Assembly: GCF_004799285.1 (NCBI RefSeq)
Contig: NZ_SSND01000001.1
Location: forward strand, 496,001 to 560,000
Direction of reading: 5' to 3'
Length of the DNA: 64,000 bases
Source: Aliigemmobacter aestuarii
GTDB taxonomy: Bacteria; Pseudomonadota; Alphaproteobacteria; Rhodobacterales; Rhodobacteraceae
The notes beneath the pieces were generated by a model. It made no database searches. It saw only the letters and a list, made by a program, of their open reading frames with translations, and was not told where the DNA came from. Made by a program: the position numbers and the translations under genes. Shown piece by piece: positions 7,813-18,104 of the stretch. Within the stretch, counting starts at the first letter, position 1. Each line of letters starts with the position of its first letter.

Positions 7813-10389
7813 ATGGTGGGCGCGAGTAAAATCCTCACGGTGTCCTACGGCACCTTCTCCTGCACGTTGGAGGGGTTCGACGACCCTTTCAACACGATGA
7901 AGGCGATTGCCGAGTACTTCCGCGACCTCGCAGCCGAAGATCGCTATTTCGGTGCCGAGCCGCCGCAACCCGACGCGGCCATGCTGCACCGGATCGCCGA
8001 ACGCGAAATCCAGCGCCGGGTCGAGGCGAAGATCCAGGAAAACGGGGTGATCCTGCGGGCGGGCGAGGCGGATGCCTCTGTCCCGGCGCAGGCGCCTCTG
8101 GCGTCCCCGGCGGCGGTTGCCGATGCGGTCGCAGATGTCGGTGAGGCCAAAGCGGCCGCTTCGCCCGAAGCCCCCACCGCCGAGCCTGTCGCGGAAGCCC
8201 CGGCAGCAGAGCCGGTGGCGGAAGCGTCGCGGCCTGTCGTCCATATCCCCGCCCGCGAACCGCAACCTGCCCCGGCCGCAGCCCCCGTGCTGCACGATCA
8301 GGCCGAGATTTCGGAAAGCGTGGCGGCCAAGCTTGCCCGCATCCGTGCCGCCCAGGCAGCAGCCCAGACTGGACAGGCTGGGACGGCGACGACCATCGCC
8401 GCGTCGGTCGCGGCCCCTGTGGCTGCACCCGCTTTGGAGGACGCTCCGGTTGCCGAGGCGCCCGCAGCCGCAACGCTTCCTTCCGATGACGAATATTCCG
8501 AGGATCAGCACGCCGGGTTCGCCGCAGGCGACGAGGTGGCCGATGTGCTGTCGTCCCTCTCCGAAGAGGTAGCCGACACGACGCCGGAAACGGTTGCCGA
8601 TGAAGTGGCCGAAGACCTGCTGCCCGAAACCGAGGCGCGCGCCGACGATCTTTCCACGGGCGACCTGAACGACATCCTGCCCGAGGATTATGCCGAGGCG
8701 GTCGAGGATGCCATCGCCGATGACCTGCAAGAGCTTTCGGCGCCGTCCGCGGAAGCCGAGGCCGTGACATACGAAGAAGACGACCTGTCGTCGATCCTCG
8801 CGCAGCTTGAGACCCCCGCCGAACCGGAGGCCACCGCGTCGCCTTTGATGGGCGAGGCGGATGACGACGAAGATCTTGCCATCCTGGACGACCTGAAGCC
8901 GCAGGCCGATCCGGTCGGGGCGGACATCGCCGAACCGGAGGCCCCGCTTGCGGCGGCCGTTGCCGAAGACCGGCTGGAAGAACTGGGCGAAGATGTGGCC
9001 GAAGATGTGGACGGCGATGCGGCCGGGGACGCGGCGGGGGATGCCGCCGGGGGTCGTGACATCTGGGCCGAGGAAGCCGAGGACCCGTCCACCGGATTCG
9101 ACGACGAGGATGATCCGGTCATCGAACCCGCAGCGCAGGACGCCGCAGCGCCCGAAGTGCAGGCTGCGGAAGCCGTCGAGGCCGACACGGATGCCGACGC
9201 TGCAGACAGCGAAGCCGCGCCGGTCGCCGCAAAGATCGAACGTGCCCGCGCGCGGGTGATCAAGGTGCGCCGTGTGACCCCTGCCGAAGGTCGAACCGCG
9301 CCGCAGGACACCGCCGAACCGCCGGTCGCTGCCAACGAGGACACGCAGGCCAAAGACACGCAGGCCAAAGACACGCAGGCCGAGGAAACGCAGGCCGAGG
9401 AAACGCAGGCCGAGGACTGGCCAACCGAAGCCGCCGGCGCCGATCCGGCTGACGGCCGACTGTCGCCCGAAGCCGAAGCCGATCTGATGCGCGAACTGTC
9501 CGCGCTCGAGGATGAGGCCGAGGCGCCCCCGGCGTCCGGCTCTGTCCGCCCCGCGCGCCCGGTGCTGCCGACCCGTCCGGGACGGCGCACGCTGGAACGC
9601 AGTTCCGGCGAGGATGCCGTGACCCGGCTGATCGCCAAGACCGACAGCGAGATGCATGGGCCGGAAAACCGCCGCCGTTTGTCGGCGATTGCCCATCTCA
9701 AGGCGGCGGTCGCAGCGACGGTGGCCGAACGCAAGGTCGCGGGCGAGGCGAAATCCTCGGACAACGATCGCATCGACCCCTACAAGAGCGACCTGTCGCG
9801 CATCGTCCGCCCGGCGCCCGGCGAGGGGACACGCACGGTCGGGGCGACCGATCGGCCGACGCCGCTTGTCCTGGTGTCCGAACAGCGCGTGGACCGCCGC
9901 GCCTCGGACGGCGCGGCCCCGGCGCAAGCGTCCCCTGTGGCGTCGCCTGTAGCGTCTCCGGTGCCAGCCCCCGCCTCCGTCGGGCCGATCCGTCCGCGCC
10001 GTATCGTCGCCGGTGGCGCGGCGGCGGCGGTGGCCGACGATTTTGACGACGAGGACGACGACATCGCCGGCGATGACGCCAACATCTTTGTCGACAACGC
10101 CGGTTTCGCGGAATTCGCCGACCGCCTGGGCGCCGAAAGCCTTTCGGAACTGCTGGAGGCCGCAGCGGCCTATACCGCGACCGTCGAGGGCCGCCCGCAT
10201 TTCACCCGGCCGCAGATCATCCGCCAGGTGAACGCGATCCAGAGCGTTGAGATCCCGTCACGCGAGGACAGCCTGCGCAGCTTCGGCAACCTGCTGCGTG
10301 CGGGCAAGATCCAGCGCGTCAAGCGTGGCCAATATGCGCTGACGGACCTGTCGCACCTTCTGTCCGAGGCAAAGAAGCTCACCGGCTGA
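7813..10389 (+). CDS. Large acidic Ala-rich protein with conserved ends, unknown function
   Basis: 858 residues in three parts. Residues 1-80 are ordered, with [17 protein letters not shown] and an [14 protein letters not shown] helix. Residues 80-760 are low-complexity, rich in Ala, Glu, Asp and Pro and surely disordered, with a 5x repeat of five residues (consensus DTQAK/ETQAE) near residue 510. Residues 765-858 are ordered again ([49 protein letters not shown]) and could be a winged-helix-like fold. There is no signal peptide or membrane span. Similar proteins are, as far as I know, conserved in Rhodobacterales without a firm function. Codon use is clean throughout, so it is a real gene despite a long open frame on the other strand. 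Confidence 0.8.
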   Translation: MVGASKILTVSYGTFSCTLEGFDDPFNTMKAIAEYFRDLAAEDRYFGAEPPQPDAAMLHRIAEREIQRRVEAKIQENGVILRAGEADASVPAQAPLASPAAVADAVADVGEAKAAASPEAPTAEPVAEAPAAEPVAEASRPVVHIPAREPQPAPAAAPVLHDQAEISESVAAKLARIRAAQAAAQTGQAGTATTIAASVAAPVAAPALEDAPVAEAPAAATLPSDDEYSEDQHAGFAAGDEVADVLSSLSEEVADTTPETVADEVAEDLLPETEARADDLSTGDLNDILPEDYAEAVEDAIADDLQELSAPSAEAEAVTYEEDDLSSILAQLETPAEPEATASPLMGEADDDEDLAILDDLKPQADPVGADIAEPEAPLAAAVAEDRLEELGEDVAEDVDGDAAGDAAGDAAGGRDIWAEEAEDPSTGFDDEDDPVIEPAAQDAAAPEVQAAEAVEADTDADAADSEAAPVAAKIERARARVIKVRRVTPAEGRTAPQDTAEPPVAANEDTQAKDTQAKDTQAEETQAEETQAEDWPTEAAGADPADGRLSPEAEADLMRELSALEDEAEAPPASGSVRPARPVLPTRPGRRTLERSSGEDAVTRLIAKTDSEMHGPENRRRLSAIAHLKAAVAATVAERKVAGEAKSSDNDRIDPYKSDLSRIVRPAPGEGTRTVGATDRPTPLVLVSEQRVDRRASDGAAPAQASPVASPVASPVPAPASVGPIRPRRIVAGGAAAAVADDFDDEDDDIAGDDANIFVDNAGFAEFADRLGAESLSELLEAAAAYTATVEGRPHFTRPQIIRQVNAIQSVEIPSREDSLRSFGNLLRAGKIQRVKRGQYALTDLSHLLSEAKKLTG
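9340..9414 (+). repeat. 15-bp coding tandem repeat, five copies
   Basis: Five head-to-tail 15-base units (9340, 9355, 9370, 9385, 9400), each containing ACGCAGGCC, inside the disordered linker of the 858-residue protein. The unit length is a multiple of three, so copy-number change would keep the frame. Confidence 0.9.
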
Positions 10390-10440
10390 CCGAAGCCGCG
10401 TCCGAACCCGTGGGTCGAGGGCTGCCACCCTCCCCACCGA

Positions 10441-10716
10441 TCAGGCGGAGGGGCCCGGCCCTTCCGCCTTTTCCTTTTCGGCGCGGGTCACGGCCTCGGG
10501 GTCGGGCTGGCCCACGCCGCGAAAGATTGCCCGGAAGGGCATCGCCCAAAGGAAGCCCAGAACCACATAGACAAGGAACTCGGCCCAGATCGGCAGCCGG
10601 CCGAAGGTCCGGTCGGCCCAGTTCACCAGCGTCACCGCCGCCACAACATAAAGCGGCAGCCCCACGACCAGGATCAGGAGCGACAGCCGCTTGCGGGTCT
10701 TGTAGCGCAGGGCCAT
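10441..10716 (-). CDS. DUF2842 small membrane protein
   Basis: 91 residues with a basic N-terminus (MALRYKTRKR), two hydrophobic segments (about 9-28 and 42-62) and a charged Glu/Lys-rich tail, matching DUF2842. The ATG at 10716 is preferred over an in-frame codon at 10746 because it starts at the conserved MALRYKTRKR. It begins 5 bases after the purA stop codon, so it is probably co-transcribed with purA. Function unknown. Confidence 0.75.
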   Translation of the reverse strand: MALRYKTRKRLSLLILVVGLPLYVVAAVTLVNWADRTFGRLPIWAEFLVYVVLGFLWAMPFRAIFRGVGQPDPEAVTRAEKEKAEGPGPSA

Positions 10717-10720
10717 CGGA

Positions 10721-12019
10721 TCAGTCCGCGAAGGGATCGGTGACAAGGATCGTGTCGTCGCGTTCCGGGCTGGTGGAAAGCATCGCGACGGGGCACTGGA
10801 TCAGCTCTTCGATCCGGCGCACATATTTGATTGCCGCACCCGGCAGATCGGCCCAGGACCGCGCGCCTTCGGTCGATTCATGCCAGCCTTCGATTTCCTC
10901 GTAGACCGGCACACAACGCGCCTGCTGATCGGCGGCGATCGGAAGGTAATCCAGCCGCTTGCCGTCAAGGTCATAGCCCACGCAGATTTTCAGCACATCG
11001 AACCCGTCCAGCACGTCCAGCTTGGTCAGCGCGATGCCGTTGATGCCGGAAATGGCGCAAGTCTGGCGCACCAGCGCGGCGTCGAACCAGCCGCAACGGC
11101 GCTTGCGCCCGGTCACGGTGCCGAACTCGCGCCCGCGGCTGCCCAGGCGTTCGCCGGTGTCGTCCTGAAGTTCGGTCGGGAACGGGCCTTCGCCGACGCG
11201 GGTCGTGTAGGCCTTGACGATACCCAGGACGAAGTCGATGGCATTGGGGCCAAGGCCCACGCCCGTCGCCGCCTGACCGGCGATCACGTTCGAGGAGGTG
11301 ACATAGGGATAGGTGCCGAAGTCGATATCCAGAAGCGAACCCTGCGCGCCTTCGAACAGGATGCGTTTGCCCGCGCGGCGCATCTCGTTCATCACCTTCC
11401 AGACCGGGGCGGCATAGGGCAGGATCTGCGGCGCGATCTCGTTAAGGCGCGCGATGGTGGCGTCACGGTCGATCGGTTCCAGCCCGAGGCCCGCGCGCAA
11501 CGCGTTGTGATGCACAAGCGCCCGATCGACCCGCAGTTCCAGCGTGGCCTGATCCGCCAAATCCGCCACCCGGATCACCCGGCGGCCGACCTTGTCTTCA
11601 TAGGCCGGGCCGATGCCGCGACCGGTGGTGCCGATCTTGGCCTTCGATCCCGTCGCCTGCGCCTCGCGCGCGCGGTCCAGCTCGCCGTGATAGGGCATGA
11701 TCAGCGGCGTGTTTTCCGCGATCATCAGCGTTTCGGGGCTGATCTCGACGCCCTGCTCGCGGATCTTGGCAATCTCGTCCACCAGATGCCAGGGATCGAG
11801 AACCACACCGTTGCCGATGACCGAAAGCTTGCCGCCGCGCACCACGCCCGAAGGCAGCGCGTTCAGCTTGTAGACCTTGCCGTTGATCACCAGCGTGTGG
11901 CCCGCGTTGTGGCCGCCCTGAAAGCGCGCGATCACATCGGCGCGTTCCGACAGCCAGTCGACGATCTTGCCCTTGCCCTCGTCGCCCCATTGGGCGCCCA
12001 CGACAACCACGTTGGCCAT
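10721..12019 (-). CDS. purA: Adenylosuccinate synthetase
   Basis: 432 residues. It catalyses the GTP-dependent condensation of IMP with aspartate, the first committed step to AMP. The N-terminal P-loop [16 protein letters not shown] and the catalytic GHNAGHTLV are present, as are [13 protein letters not shown] and [11 protein letters not shown]. Length and start match the family. The next downstream gene is the DUF2842 gene; a divergent DUF6524 gene lies 183 bases away. Confidence 0.98.
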   Translation of the reverse strand: MANVVVVGAQWGDEGKGKIVDWLSERADVIARFQGGHNAGHTLVINGKVYKLNALPSGVVRGGKLSVIGNGVVLDPWHLVDEIAKIREQGVEISPETLMIAENTPLIMPYHGELDRAREAQATGSKAKIGTTGRGIGPAYEDKVGRRVIRVADLADQATLELRVDRALVHHNALRAGLGLEPIDRDATIARLNEIAPQILPYAAPVWKVMNEMRRAGKRILFEGAQGSLLDIDFGTYPYVTSSNVIAGQAATGVGLGPNAIDFVLGIVKAYTTRVGEGPFPTELQDDTGERLGSRGREFGTVTGRKRRCGWFDAALVRQTCAISGINGIALTKLDVLDGFDVLKICVGYDLDGKRLDYLPIAADQQARCVPVYEEIEGWHESTEGARSWADLPGAAIKYVRRIEELIQCPVAMLSTSPERDDTILVTDPFAD

Positions 12020-12202
12020 AATCGGAGATCCTTCCCGCGTCAGGTGAAACCGCTGCCCCTATAAAGAACGCGTCCCCGACAGGAAACAGCAAAATCGACG
12101 CGGCGCGGTCCCGGCGTATCGATCCCTTGACCAGTCCGGGCCGGGCGCGGCAGGGTGCGCGGGCCGGAACGGGTGACGGAACGGGTAAGGGGGGGCCGGA
12201 TC

Positions 12203-12598
12203 ATGGGGATACTGCTGCGCTGGATCGGGGCCTTTGCATTGCTGACGGCCACCTTCAACCCAACGGACTGGAACTATGTCCGCTGGGTGCAGGCGAATTT
12301 CTCGGACCAGATGGCGCTGGCGGTCTTTCTGGGGCTGATCCTTGGCGTGGGCTACATGGTCTATGGGGTGGCGACCCTGCGGTCGATCGGGGCGTTCGGG
12401 ATCATCCTCGTGGGCGCGATCTTCGGCGCGGGGCTCTGGGTGCTGCATGACTGGGGCCTTATGACGCTGGCCAACCGCAGCCTGAACCTGTGGCTGGCGA
12501 TCCTTGCGCTGTCGCTGATCCTCGGAATCGGCCTGTCCTGGTCGATCTTGCGGCAGAAACTGTCGGGCCAGGCCAGCGTGGACGAAATCGAGGGCTGA
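12203..12598 (+). CDS. DUF6524-type four-TM membrane protein
   Basis: 131 residues with four predicted membrane segments (about 3-20, 36-56, 62-82 and 92-113) and a short charged C-terminus. The motif TFNPTDWNYVRW between TM1 and TM2 is what I recall of the family placed beside purA in Rhodobacterales. The ATG at 12203 has a purine-rich GGGGGG site; the in-frame codon at 12155 would add only basic residues. Function unknown. Confidence 0.7.
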   Translation: MGILLRWIGAFALLTATFNPTDWNYVRWVQANFSDQMALAVFLGLILGVGYMVYGVATLRSIGAFGIILVGAIFGAGLWVLHDWGLMTLANRSLNLWLAILALSLILGIGLSWSILRQKLSGQASVDEIEG

Positions 12599-12679
12599 CG
12601 CGTATCACCCCGCGCCCCTTCACCCTTGCGCGCCCCCGCCCTTCCGCCTAGATAGGCGCGTCAGCATCCGGAAGGCCCC

Positions 12680-13138
12680 ATGGAAAACGTCATCCTCACC
12701 ATCCATCTGATCCTCGCCCTGCTTCTGATCGGCGTCGTGCTTCTGCAACGCTCGGAAGGCGGCGGGCTTGGCATGGGCGGCGGTGGCGGCGCTATCTCTG
12801 GGCGCAGCGCAGCCAATGCGCTGACCAAGCTGACCTGGGTCTTTGCGATCGCCTTCATCATCACCTCGATCACGCTGACGATCATCGCCGCGAAGAATTC
12901 CGCAGGCTCCTCGGTCGTGGACCAGATCGGCGGCGAGGCGCCCGCCCCGGCCACGGCGCCGGTCGCACCCTCGCTTGGCACCGACCTGCTGCCGCCGTCG
13001 GACCCGACCGCGCCGCTGACGCCCCCGCGCGTCGAGGAACCGGCCGCGCCCGCCCCTGCAGAACCCGCGCCCGCCCCCGCCGCCCCGGCGGAAGGCAGCG
13101 CGCCCGCCCCGGCTCCGGCTCCTGCTGCTGGCAACTAA
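12680..13138 (+). CDS. secG: Preprotein translocase subunit SecG
   Basis: 152 residues. Two membrane helices (about residues 3-22 and 52-72) are separated by the SecG loop QRSEGGGLGMGGGGG. It is the non-essential subunit that speeds SecYE-mediated export with SecA. The C-terminal 65 residues are Pro/Ala-rich and make it longer than the roughly 110-residue enterobacterial protein; such tails are common in alphaproteobacteria. It lies upstream of pyrG. Confidence 0.93.
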   Translation: MENVILTIHLILALLLIGVVLLQRSEGGGLGMGGGGGAISGRSAANALTKLTWVFAIAFIITSITLTIIAAKNSAGSSVVDQIGGEAPAPATAPVAPSLGTDLLPPSDPTAPLTPPRVEEPAAPAPAEPAPAPAAPAEGSAPAPAPAPAAGN

Positions 13139-13314
13139 GCCCGACCTCGGGCCATCCGGCCCGAAAACCACAACCTTTTGTCGGCAGCCGGCATAATCCA
13201 CCATCATCTTGCGGTCCGGTTGCGCGGGCCCTTGGGTTCGGCTATAGGTCGACTCCCGTGATGCTGTGATTCCTTGCAGCCGAATCGCAACCGAACGATT
13301 TCACGGGAGGCCAC

Positions 13315-14958
13315 ATGGCACGCTTCATTTTCATCACCGGCGGCGTGGTTTCGTCCCTTGGCAAGGGCCTGGCCTCGGCGGCGCTCGGGGCGCTGTTGCA
13401 GGCGCGGGGCTATTCGGTGCGGTTGCGCAAGCTCGACCCCTATCTGAACGTCGATCCCGGCACGATGTCGCCCTTCGAACATGGCGAGGTCTTCGTGACC
13501 GATGACGGCGCCGAGACGGACCTGGACCTTGGCCACTACGAACGCTTCACCGGCGTGCCCGCGCGCAAGACCGATTCCATCTCGTCGGGCCGGATCTACA
13601 TGAACGTGCTGGAGAAGGAGCGGCGCGGCGACTACCTGGGCAAGACGATCCAGGTGATCCCGCACGTGACGAACGAGATCAAGGATTTCCTGCGCATCGG
13701 CGAATCCGAGGTCGATTTCATGCTGTGCGAGATCGGCGGCACCGTGGGCGACATCGAGGGCCTGCCCTTCTTCGAGGCGATCCGCCAGTTCATCCATGAA
13801 CGGCCGCGCGGCCAGTCGATCCTGATGCACCTGACGCTGCTGCCCTACCTGTCGGCCTCGGGCGAGCTGAAAACGAAACCCACCCAGCATTCGGTGAAGG
13901 AACTGCAATCCATCGGCCTCGCGCCCGATGTGCTGGTCTGCCGGTCCGAACACCCGATCCCGGAAAAGGAGCGCGAGAAGATCGCGCTGTTCTGCAACGT
14001 CCGGAAAGAAGCGGTGATCCCCGCCTATGACCTTAAGACGATCTATCAGGCGCCGCTGGCCTATCATCACGCCGGGCTTGACCAGGCGGTGCTGGACGCC
14101 TTCGGCATCGCCCCTGCCCCGCGCCCGAACATGGCCCGCTGGGAAGACGTGATGGACCGGCTGGAGAACGCCGAGGGCGAGGTGCGCGTGGCGATCGTGG
14201 GCAAGTACACCCAGCTTGAGGACGCCTACAAGTCCATCGCCGAGGCGCTGACCCACGGCGGCATGGCCAATCGCGTGAAGGTCCGCGCGGAATGGATCGA
14301 CAGCGAGATCTTCGAACGCGAGGACCCGGCGCCCTGGCTGGAAGGCTTCCACGCCATCCTCGTGCCCGGCGGCTTCGGCGAACGGGGCACCGAGGGCAAG
14401 ATCAAGGCCGCGCAATTCGCCCGCGAAAAGGGCATCCCCTATCTGGGCATCTGCCTTGGCATGCAGATGGCGGTGATCGAGGCGGCCCGCAACCTCGCCG
14501 GTGTCGCCGATGCCGGGTCGGAGGAATTCGATCACGAGGCCGGCGCCCGGCGCTTCACCCCGGTCGTCTACCACCTGAAGGAATGGGTGCAGGGCAACCA
14601 CCGCGTCGAACGCCGGGTCGGCGACGACAAGGGCGGCACGATGCGGCTGGGGGCCTATACCGCCGCGCTCACGCCCGGCTCGAAGGTGGCCGAGGTCTAT
14701 GGCGCGACGCAGATCGAGGAACGCCACCGCCACCGCTATGAGGTGGACGTGAAATACCGCGACAAGCTGCAATCCTGCGGGCTGGTGTTTTCCGGCATGA
14801 GCCCCGACGGCCGCCTGCCCGAGATCGTCGAGGTCAAGGACCACCCCTGGTTCATCGGCGTCCAGTTCCACCCGGAACTGAAATCCAAACCCTTCGCCCC
14901 CCACCCCCTCTTCGCCGATTTCGTCCGCGCGGCGGTGGAGACGTCACGGCTGGTGTGA
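13315..14958 (+). CDS. pyrG: CTP synthase
   Basis: 547 residues. It makes CTP from UTP, ATP and glutamine. The N-terminal synthetase domain has [17 protein letters not shown] and [16 protein letters not shown]. The C-terminal class I glutamine amidotransferase domain carries the nucleophile in GICLGMQ and the His/Glu pair in VQFHPE. Family length; GGGAGG precedes the start. It sits downstream of secG, the usual Rhodobacterales order. Confidence 0.98.
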   Translation: MARFIFITGGVVSSLGKGLASAALGALLQARGYSVRLRKLDPYLNVDPGTMSPFEHGEVFVTDDGAETDLDLGHYERFTGVPARKTDSISSGRIYMNVLEKERRGDYLGKTIQVIPHVTNEIKDFLRIGESEVDFMLCEIGGTVGDIEGLPFFEAIRQFIHERPRGQSILMHLTLLPYLSASGELKTKPTQHSVKELQSIGLAPDVLVCRSEHPIPEKEREKIALFCNVRKEAVIPAYDLKTIYQAPLAYHHAGLDQAVLDAFGIAPAPRPNMARWEDVMDRLENAEGEVRVAIVGKYTQLEDAYKSIAEALTHGGMANRVKVRAEWIDSEIFEREDPAPWLEGFHAILVPGGFGERGTEGKIKAAQFAREKGIPYLGICLGMQMAVIEAARNLAGVADAGSEEFDHEAGARRFTPVVYHLKEWVQGNHRVERRVGDDKGGTMRLGAYTAALTPGSKVAEVYGATQIEERHRHRYEVDVKYRDKLQSCGLVFSGMSPDGRLPEIVEVKDHPWFIGVQFHPELKSKPFAPHPLFADFVRAAVETSRLV

Positions 14959-15222
14959 GGTACCTCGAAACGGCGACCGAACCACAGTCGGACCTGTCTT
15001 GCTTTCGCGGAGACTTTCAGCAAAAACCACGCAGCGCCCGCCGCGTACCCCGATGCGCATTGCAGGAGGTCAGGCACCAAGCATGACCACAATGTGCAGA
15101 AACGTGACGATACGGTGCAAATCACTGGCCGAGCCGGGATATCGCCCCCGACAAACCCGTATTCAATTGCTTGATCTCTGATACTGTGCCCCGGCAACAG
15201 CCTTTAGGAGCACTATCACATC

Positions 15223-16269
15223 ATGCGCGGTACGCAGTTTAACGATTTCATCTCTGCCACAAGTAGGGTTGGCGCAAGCTACTTCGGCCTTGGCGGCGAT
15301 GACATGTTCCAGTTCTATTCCGCATCGGCAAGAAGCAAGTTCAATGGGGGCGCCGGAAACGACACGCTGGCCGGCGTGGGGGTGTCGTTTGTCGGCGGGC
15401 GATTGGTTCCAAGTCTTGAAGGTACAGTTTTCAATGGCGGAACCGGCTTTGACACCATCGTCTACAACGTGAACCTCGGAGGCAGCCTGAGCCGGGTCAA
15501 TCTGTCGACCGGCGGCGCAGGGTTGAACAGTGTTGAAGCCCAAGGTTATGCGATCGACCTTGACCTTTCCTCCACAAGCCCGTCGTCCTTCACGATCACA
15601 GGCACGAACGGGCGCGACCTGATTTCAGTTTTCAACAACGGTTTGGGGCGTGCAACGGCCCTGACGGTTTCCGGAGGACGCGGCAACGACACGCTTGAAC
15701 TTGGTTCAAACTTCCAGGCTGTGACAAACCTGATCCTGCGCGGCGGGGGCGGAAACGACCAGATAACGGTGCGTTTCGCCCAAGGTTCGGATGGAGCCCG
15801 GCTGGACGGCGGTGACGGGAACGATACCATCCAAGGGGATGTGGCACATGGTGAGATGCTTTTTGGTGGCAGTGGTCGGGACACAATCGTTATTGGTGCA
15901 TCGGCTTTCTCGGTGGTGAGACCAGACACGATCCGACTCGGCACTGGGCGTGATACGCTAAGGTTGGAAGACTTGGATCAGTTTTCGCTGCGCCATGTCG
16001 GCAATGTTGCCGACTTCAATCTCAGCGACGACCGTATCTCGGTTTCAGAGGCATTTGAGGGCAAGGTGGTTTTTGACGATATGCCCGAAGCAGCAACCGG
16101 CTTTGATCCGGTTGAACAGTTTATCGTCGTCGACCGACAGGAAGGGACACTGTCAGTGGTGAGCAACCTTTCCGCAGACATTGCCAACGGAGCAACATTG
16201 ATCCTGGATTTCGGACGGGGCCTGAACCTCGGGCTGCGGCACTTCTCCTACTACGACGACGTGGTCTGA
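15223..16269 (+). CDS. RTX-like calcium-binding protein, compositionally foreign
   Basis: 348 residues with Gly/Asp/Asn repeats: NGGAGNDTLAG, GGRGNDTLELG, RGGGGNDQITV, DGGDGNDTIQG and FGGSGRDTI. These are RTX Ca2+-binding turns. It lacks the LWFD-containing C-terminal module of the three paralogues at 1.9-5.9 kb; its own end (ANGATLILDFG ... YYDDVV) may serve as a different secretion signal. Two 60-base stretches counted by hand (15241-15300 and 15841-15900) are 33/60 and 31/60 G+C against 43/60 in pyrG, so it was probably acquired. A run of TTTAGGAG lies upstream of the ATG. Confidence 0.75.
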   Translation: MRGTQFNDFISATSRVGASYFGLGGDDMFQFYSASARSKFNGGAGNDTLAGVGVSFVGGRLVPSLEGTVFNGGTGFDTIVYNVNLGGSLSRVNLSTGGAGLNSVEAQGYAIDLDLSSTSPSSFTITGTNGRDLISVFNNGLGRATALTVSGGRGNDTLELGSNFQAVTNLILRGGGGNDQITVRFAQGSDGARLDGGDGNDTIQGDVAHGEMLFGGSGRDTIVIGASAFSVVRPDTIRLGTGRDTLRLEDLDQFSLRHVGNVADFNLSDDRISVSEAFEGKVVFDDMPEAATGFDPVEQFIVVDRQEGTLSVVSNLSADIANGATLILDFGRGLNLGLRHFSYYDDVV

Positions 16270-16285
16270 GAGCAGAAGTAATGTT

Positions 16286-16321
16286 CCCCCTCCCCCTTGT
16301 GGGGAGGGATGGGGAGGGGGG
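16286..16321. repeat. C/G-rich inverted repeat after the foreign RTX gene
   Basis: A block of C5-T-C5 (16286-16296) faces two G-rich blocks (16301-16308 and 16311-16321), so it can fold into either of two hairpins with stems of 8 or 10 bp. It lies 17 bases after the RTX stop codon. It may be a terminator or a dispersed palindromic element. Confidence 0.5.
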
Positions 16322-16390
16322 CGGCGTGCGTCCGGCAACAGATCACCATCCCCCCTTGCCCGCCCCTGACATCCCCCCTACCCTCGCGCC

Positions 16391-17170
16391 ATGCTGTCCT
16401 ACCAACATCTCTATCACGCGGGGAATCCGGCCGATGTGCAGAAGCATGCGCTTCTGGCCTGGGTGCTGGATTACCTGACGCAGAAGGACAAGCCCCTCAG
16501 CTACATCGAAACCCATGCGGGCCGGGGGCTTTACGACCTGTCGGCGCCCGAGGCGGTCAGGACCGGCGAGGCGGCCGAGGGCGTGGGGCGGCTGGCCGAA
16601 CGGCTGACCGCGGGCCATCCCTACCGCCAGCGGCTTGACGAGGTGCGGGTGATGCACGGTCCGCAGGCCTATCCCGGCTCGCCCCTGATCGCGGCGCTGT
16701 CGCTGCGGGAAACCGACACGATCCACCTGGCCGAACTGCACCCGCAGGAACACGCCGCGCTGAAGGCCGCGATGGAGGGATGGGAGGCGCATCTCTACAA
16801 GGCCGACGGCTTCCAGACGGCGCTGGCGATCACGCCGCCCACGCCGCGCCGGGGGGTGTTGCTGATCGACCCGTCCTATGAGGTGAAGGAGGATTACGCC
16901 GCGATCCCAAAGCACCTGGCCGCGATCCACCGCAAGTGGAACGTGGGCATCCTGATGCTGTGGTATCCGATCCTGTCCAGCGGCGCGCATCGCCCGATGC
17001 TGGCCGCGCTGGAACGCGACCACCCCGGCGCACTGCGTCATGAGGTGGGCTTTCCCCCCGTGCGCGAAGGGCACCGGATGATCGGTTCGGGCCTTTTTGT
17101 CATCAACCCGCCCTGGGGCATGGCCGAGGCCGCGGCCGAGGTAGGGCGCCTGTTCGGCGCCGGGGCGTGA
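16391..17170 (+). CDS. rlmJ: 23S rRNA (adenine(2030)-N6)-methyltransferase
   Basis: 259 residues of the RlmJ family, which methylates A2030 of 23S rRNA with S-adenosylmethionine. The N-terminal LSYQHLYHAGNPADVQKH and YIETHAGRGLYDL, and the catalytic DPSYEVK (a D/N-P-P-Y variant), are in family order. INPPWG lies near the C-terminus. The GAGGGGG overlapping its TGA is the likely ribosome site of the next gene, so the two are probably one transcript. Confidence 0.93.
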   Translation: MLSYQHLYHAGNPADVQKHALLAWVLDYLTQKDKPLSYIETHAGRGLYDLSAPEAVRTGEAAEGVGRLAERLTAGHPYRQRLDEVRVMHGPQAYPGSPLIAALSLRETDTIHLAELHPQEHAALKAAMEGWEAHLYKADGFQTALAITPPTPRRGVLLIDPSYEVKEDYAAIPKHLAAIHRKWNVGILMLWYPILSSGAHRPMLAALERDHPGALRHEVGFPPVREGHRMIGSGLFVINPPWGMAEAAAEVGRLFGAGA

Positions 17171-17183
17171 GGGGGCCGTGGGG

Positions 17184-18101
17184 ATGGGGCAAGGCCTGAT
17201 GCTGGATTTCCGCACGCTCGACGTGTTCACCGACACGCCCTATGCGGGCAATCCCCTGGCCGTGGTGCTGGGGGCCGACGGCTTGTCGACCGCGCAGATG
17301 CAGCGGATCGCGCGCGAGTTCAACCTGTCCGAGACGATCTTCGTCATGGCGCCCGCCGACCCGGCCCACACGGCGCGGGTGCGAATCTTCTTTCCCACGG
17401 CCGAGATCCCCTTCGCCGGGCATCCGACCATCGGCTGCGCGATCCTCTTGGCGACGATGGCGCGGGGCCCGGGCGATTTCACCGCCGACCTCGTGCTTGA
17501 GGAAGAGGCGGGGCTGGTTCCGGTGCGTGTCAGCCGCGAGGGTGGCCGGGTGATGGCGGAATTCACCGCCCCCGTGGTGCCCCATGCCGCGCCGGGCCGC
17601 GCCGACGAGGCGCTGATCGCCGCCGCGCTGGACCTTGGGCCTGCCGATCTGGGCTTCGGCCCGCACCGGCCGGGGCTGTGGCAGGGGGGGCCTGCGTTTC
17701 TGTATGTGCCGGTAGCCGATGCGGCGACGCTCGCCCGCGCCCGCCCGATCGAGCCGCACTGGTCGGCGCTGATGGAGGCCGCCGGGGTGGACAGCGCCTA
17801 TCTTTATACCGCCGGGACGGGCACGGATTTCCGCGCGCGGATGTTCTCGCCCACCGCGGGCATCCCCGAGGACCCGGCCACGGGGTCGGCGACCGCGATC
17901 CTTGCGGCGCAATTGCGCGCGGCGCGGGTTCTTCCCGCGGGCACCAGCCGCTTTACCCTGCTCCAGGGGGCCGAAATGGGCCGGCCCAGCCAACTGCGGC
18001 TGACCGTGGACATGGGGCGCGACGGAATCGAGGCGGTGCGCATCGCGGGATCGGCGGTGCCGATCGCAGAGGGGCGCATCCGCCCGCCAGCAGAGGAGTG
18101 A
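17184..18101 (+). CDS. PhzF-family isomerase/epimerase
   Basis: 305 residues of the PhzF/diaminopimelate-epimerase fold. The features are the N-terminal FTDTPYAGNPLAVVL, the catalytic-glutamate region NLSETIF, FPTAEIPFAGHPTIGC, and EDPATGSATAIL in the second half. The reaction of this member cannot be told. I prefer ATG 17184, seven bases after GAGGGGG at the rlmJ stop; GTG 17178 is too close and ATG 17199 has a weak site. It is the first of four closely packed genes to 19611. Confidence 0.88.
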   Translation: MGQGLMLDFRTLDVFTDTPYAGNPLAVVLGADGLSTAQMQRIAREFNLSETIFVMAPADPAHTARVRIFFPTAEIPFAGHPTIGCAILLATMARGPGDFTADLVLEEEAGLVPVRVSREGGRVMAEFTAPVVPHAAPGRADEALIAAALDLGPADLGFGPHRPGLWQGGPAFLYVPVADAATLARARPIEPHWSALMEAAGVDSAYLYTAGTGTDFRARMFSPTAGIPEDPATGSATAILAAQLRAARVLPAGTSRFTLLQGAEMGRPSQLRLTVDMGRDGIEAVRIAGSAVPIAEGRIRPPAEE

Positions 18102-18104
18102 GAC

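Noticed and set aside
7732-10200. An 822-residue open frame on the minus strand opposite the large acidic protein gene
   Set aside because: It is a shadow frame: the plus-strand gene has a proper start, clear ordered ends and codon-position G+C bias; the reverse product is Arg/Gly-rich low complexity.
13204-14904. Long minus-strand frame opposite pyrG
   Set aside because: pyrG is unambiguous; the reverse frame is only stop-free because of high G+C.
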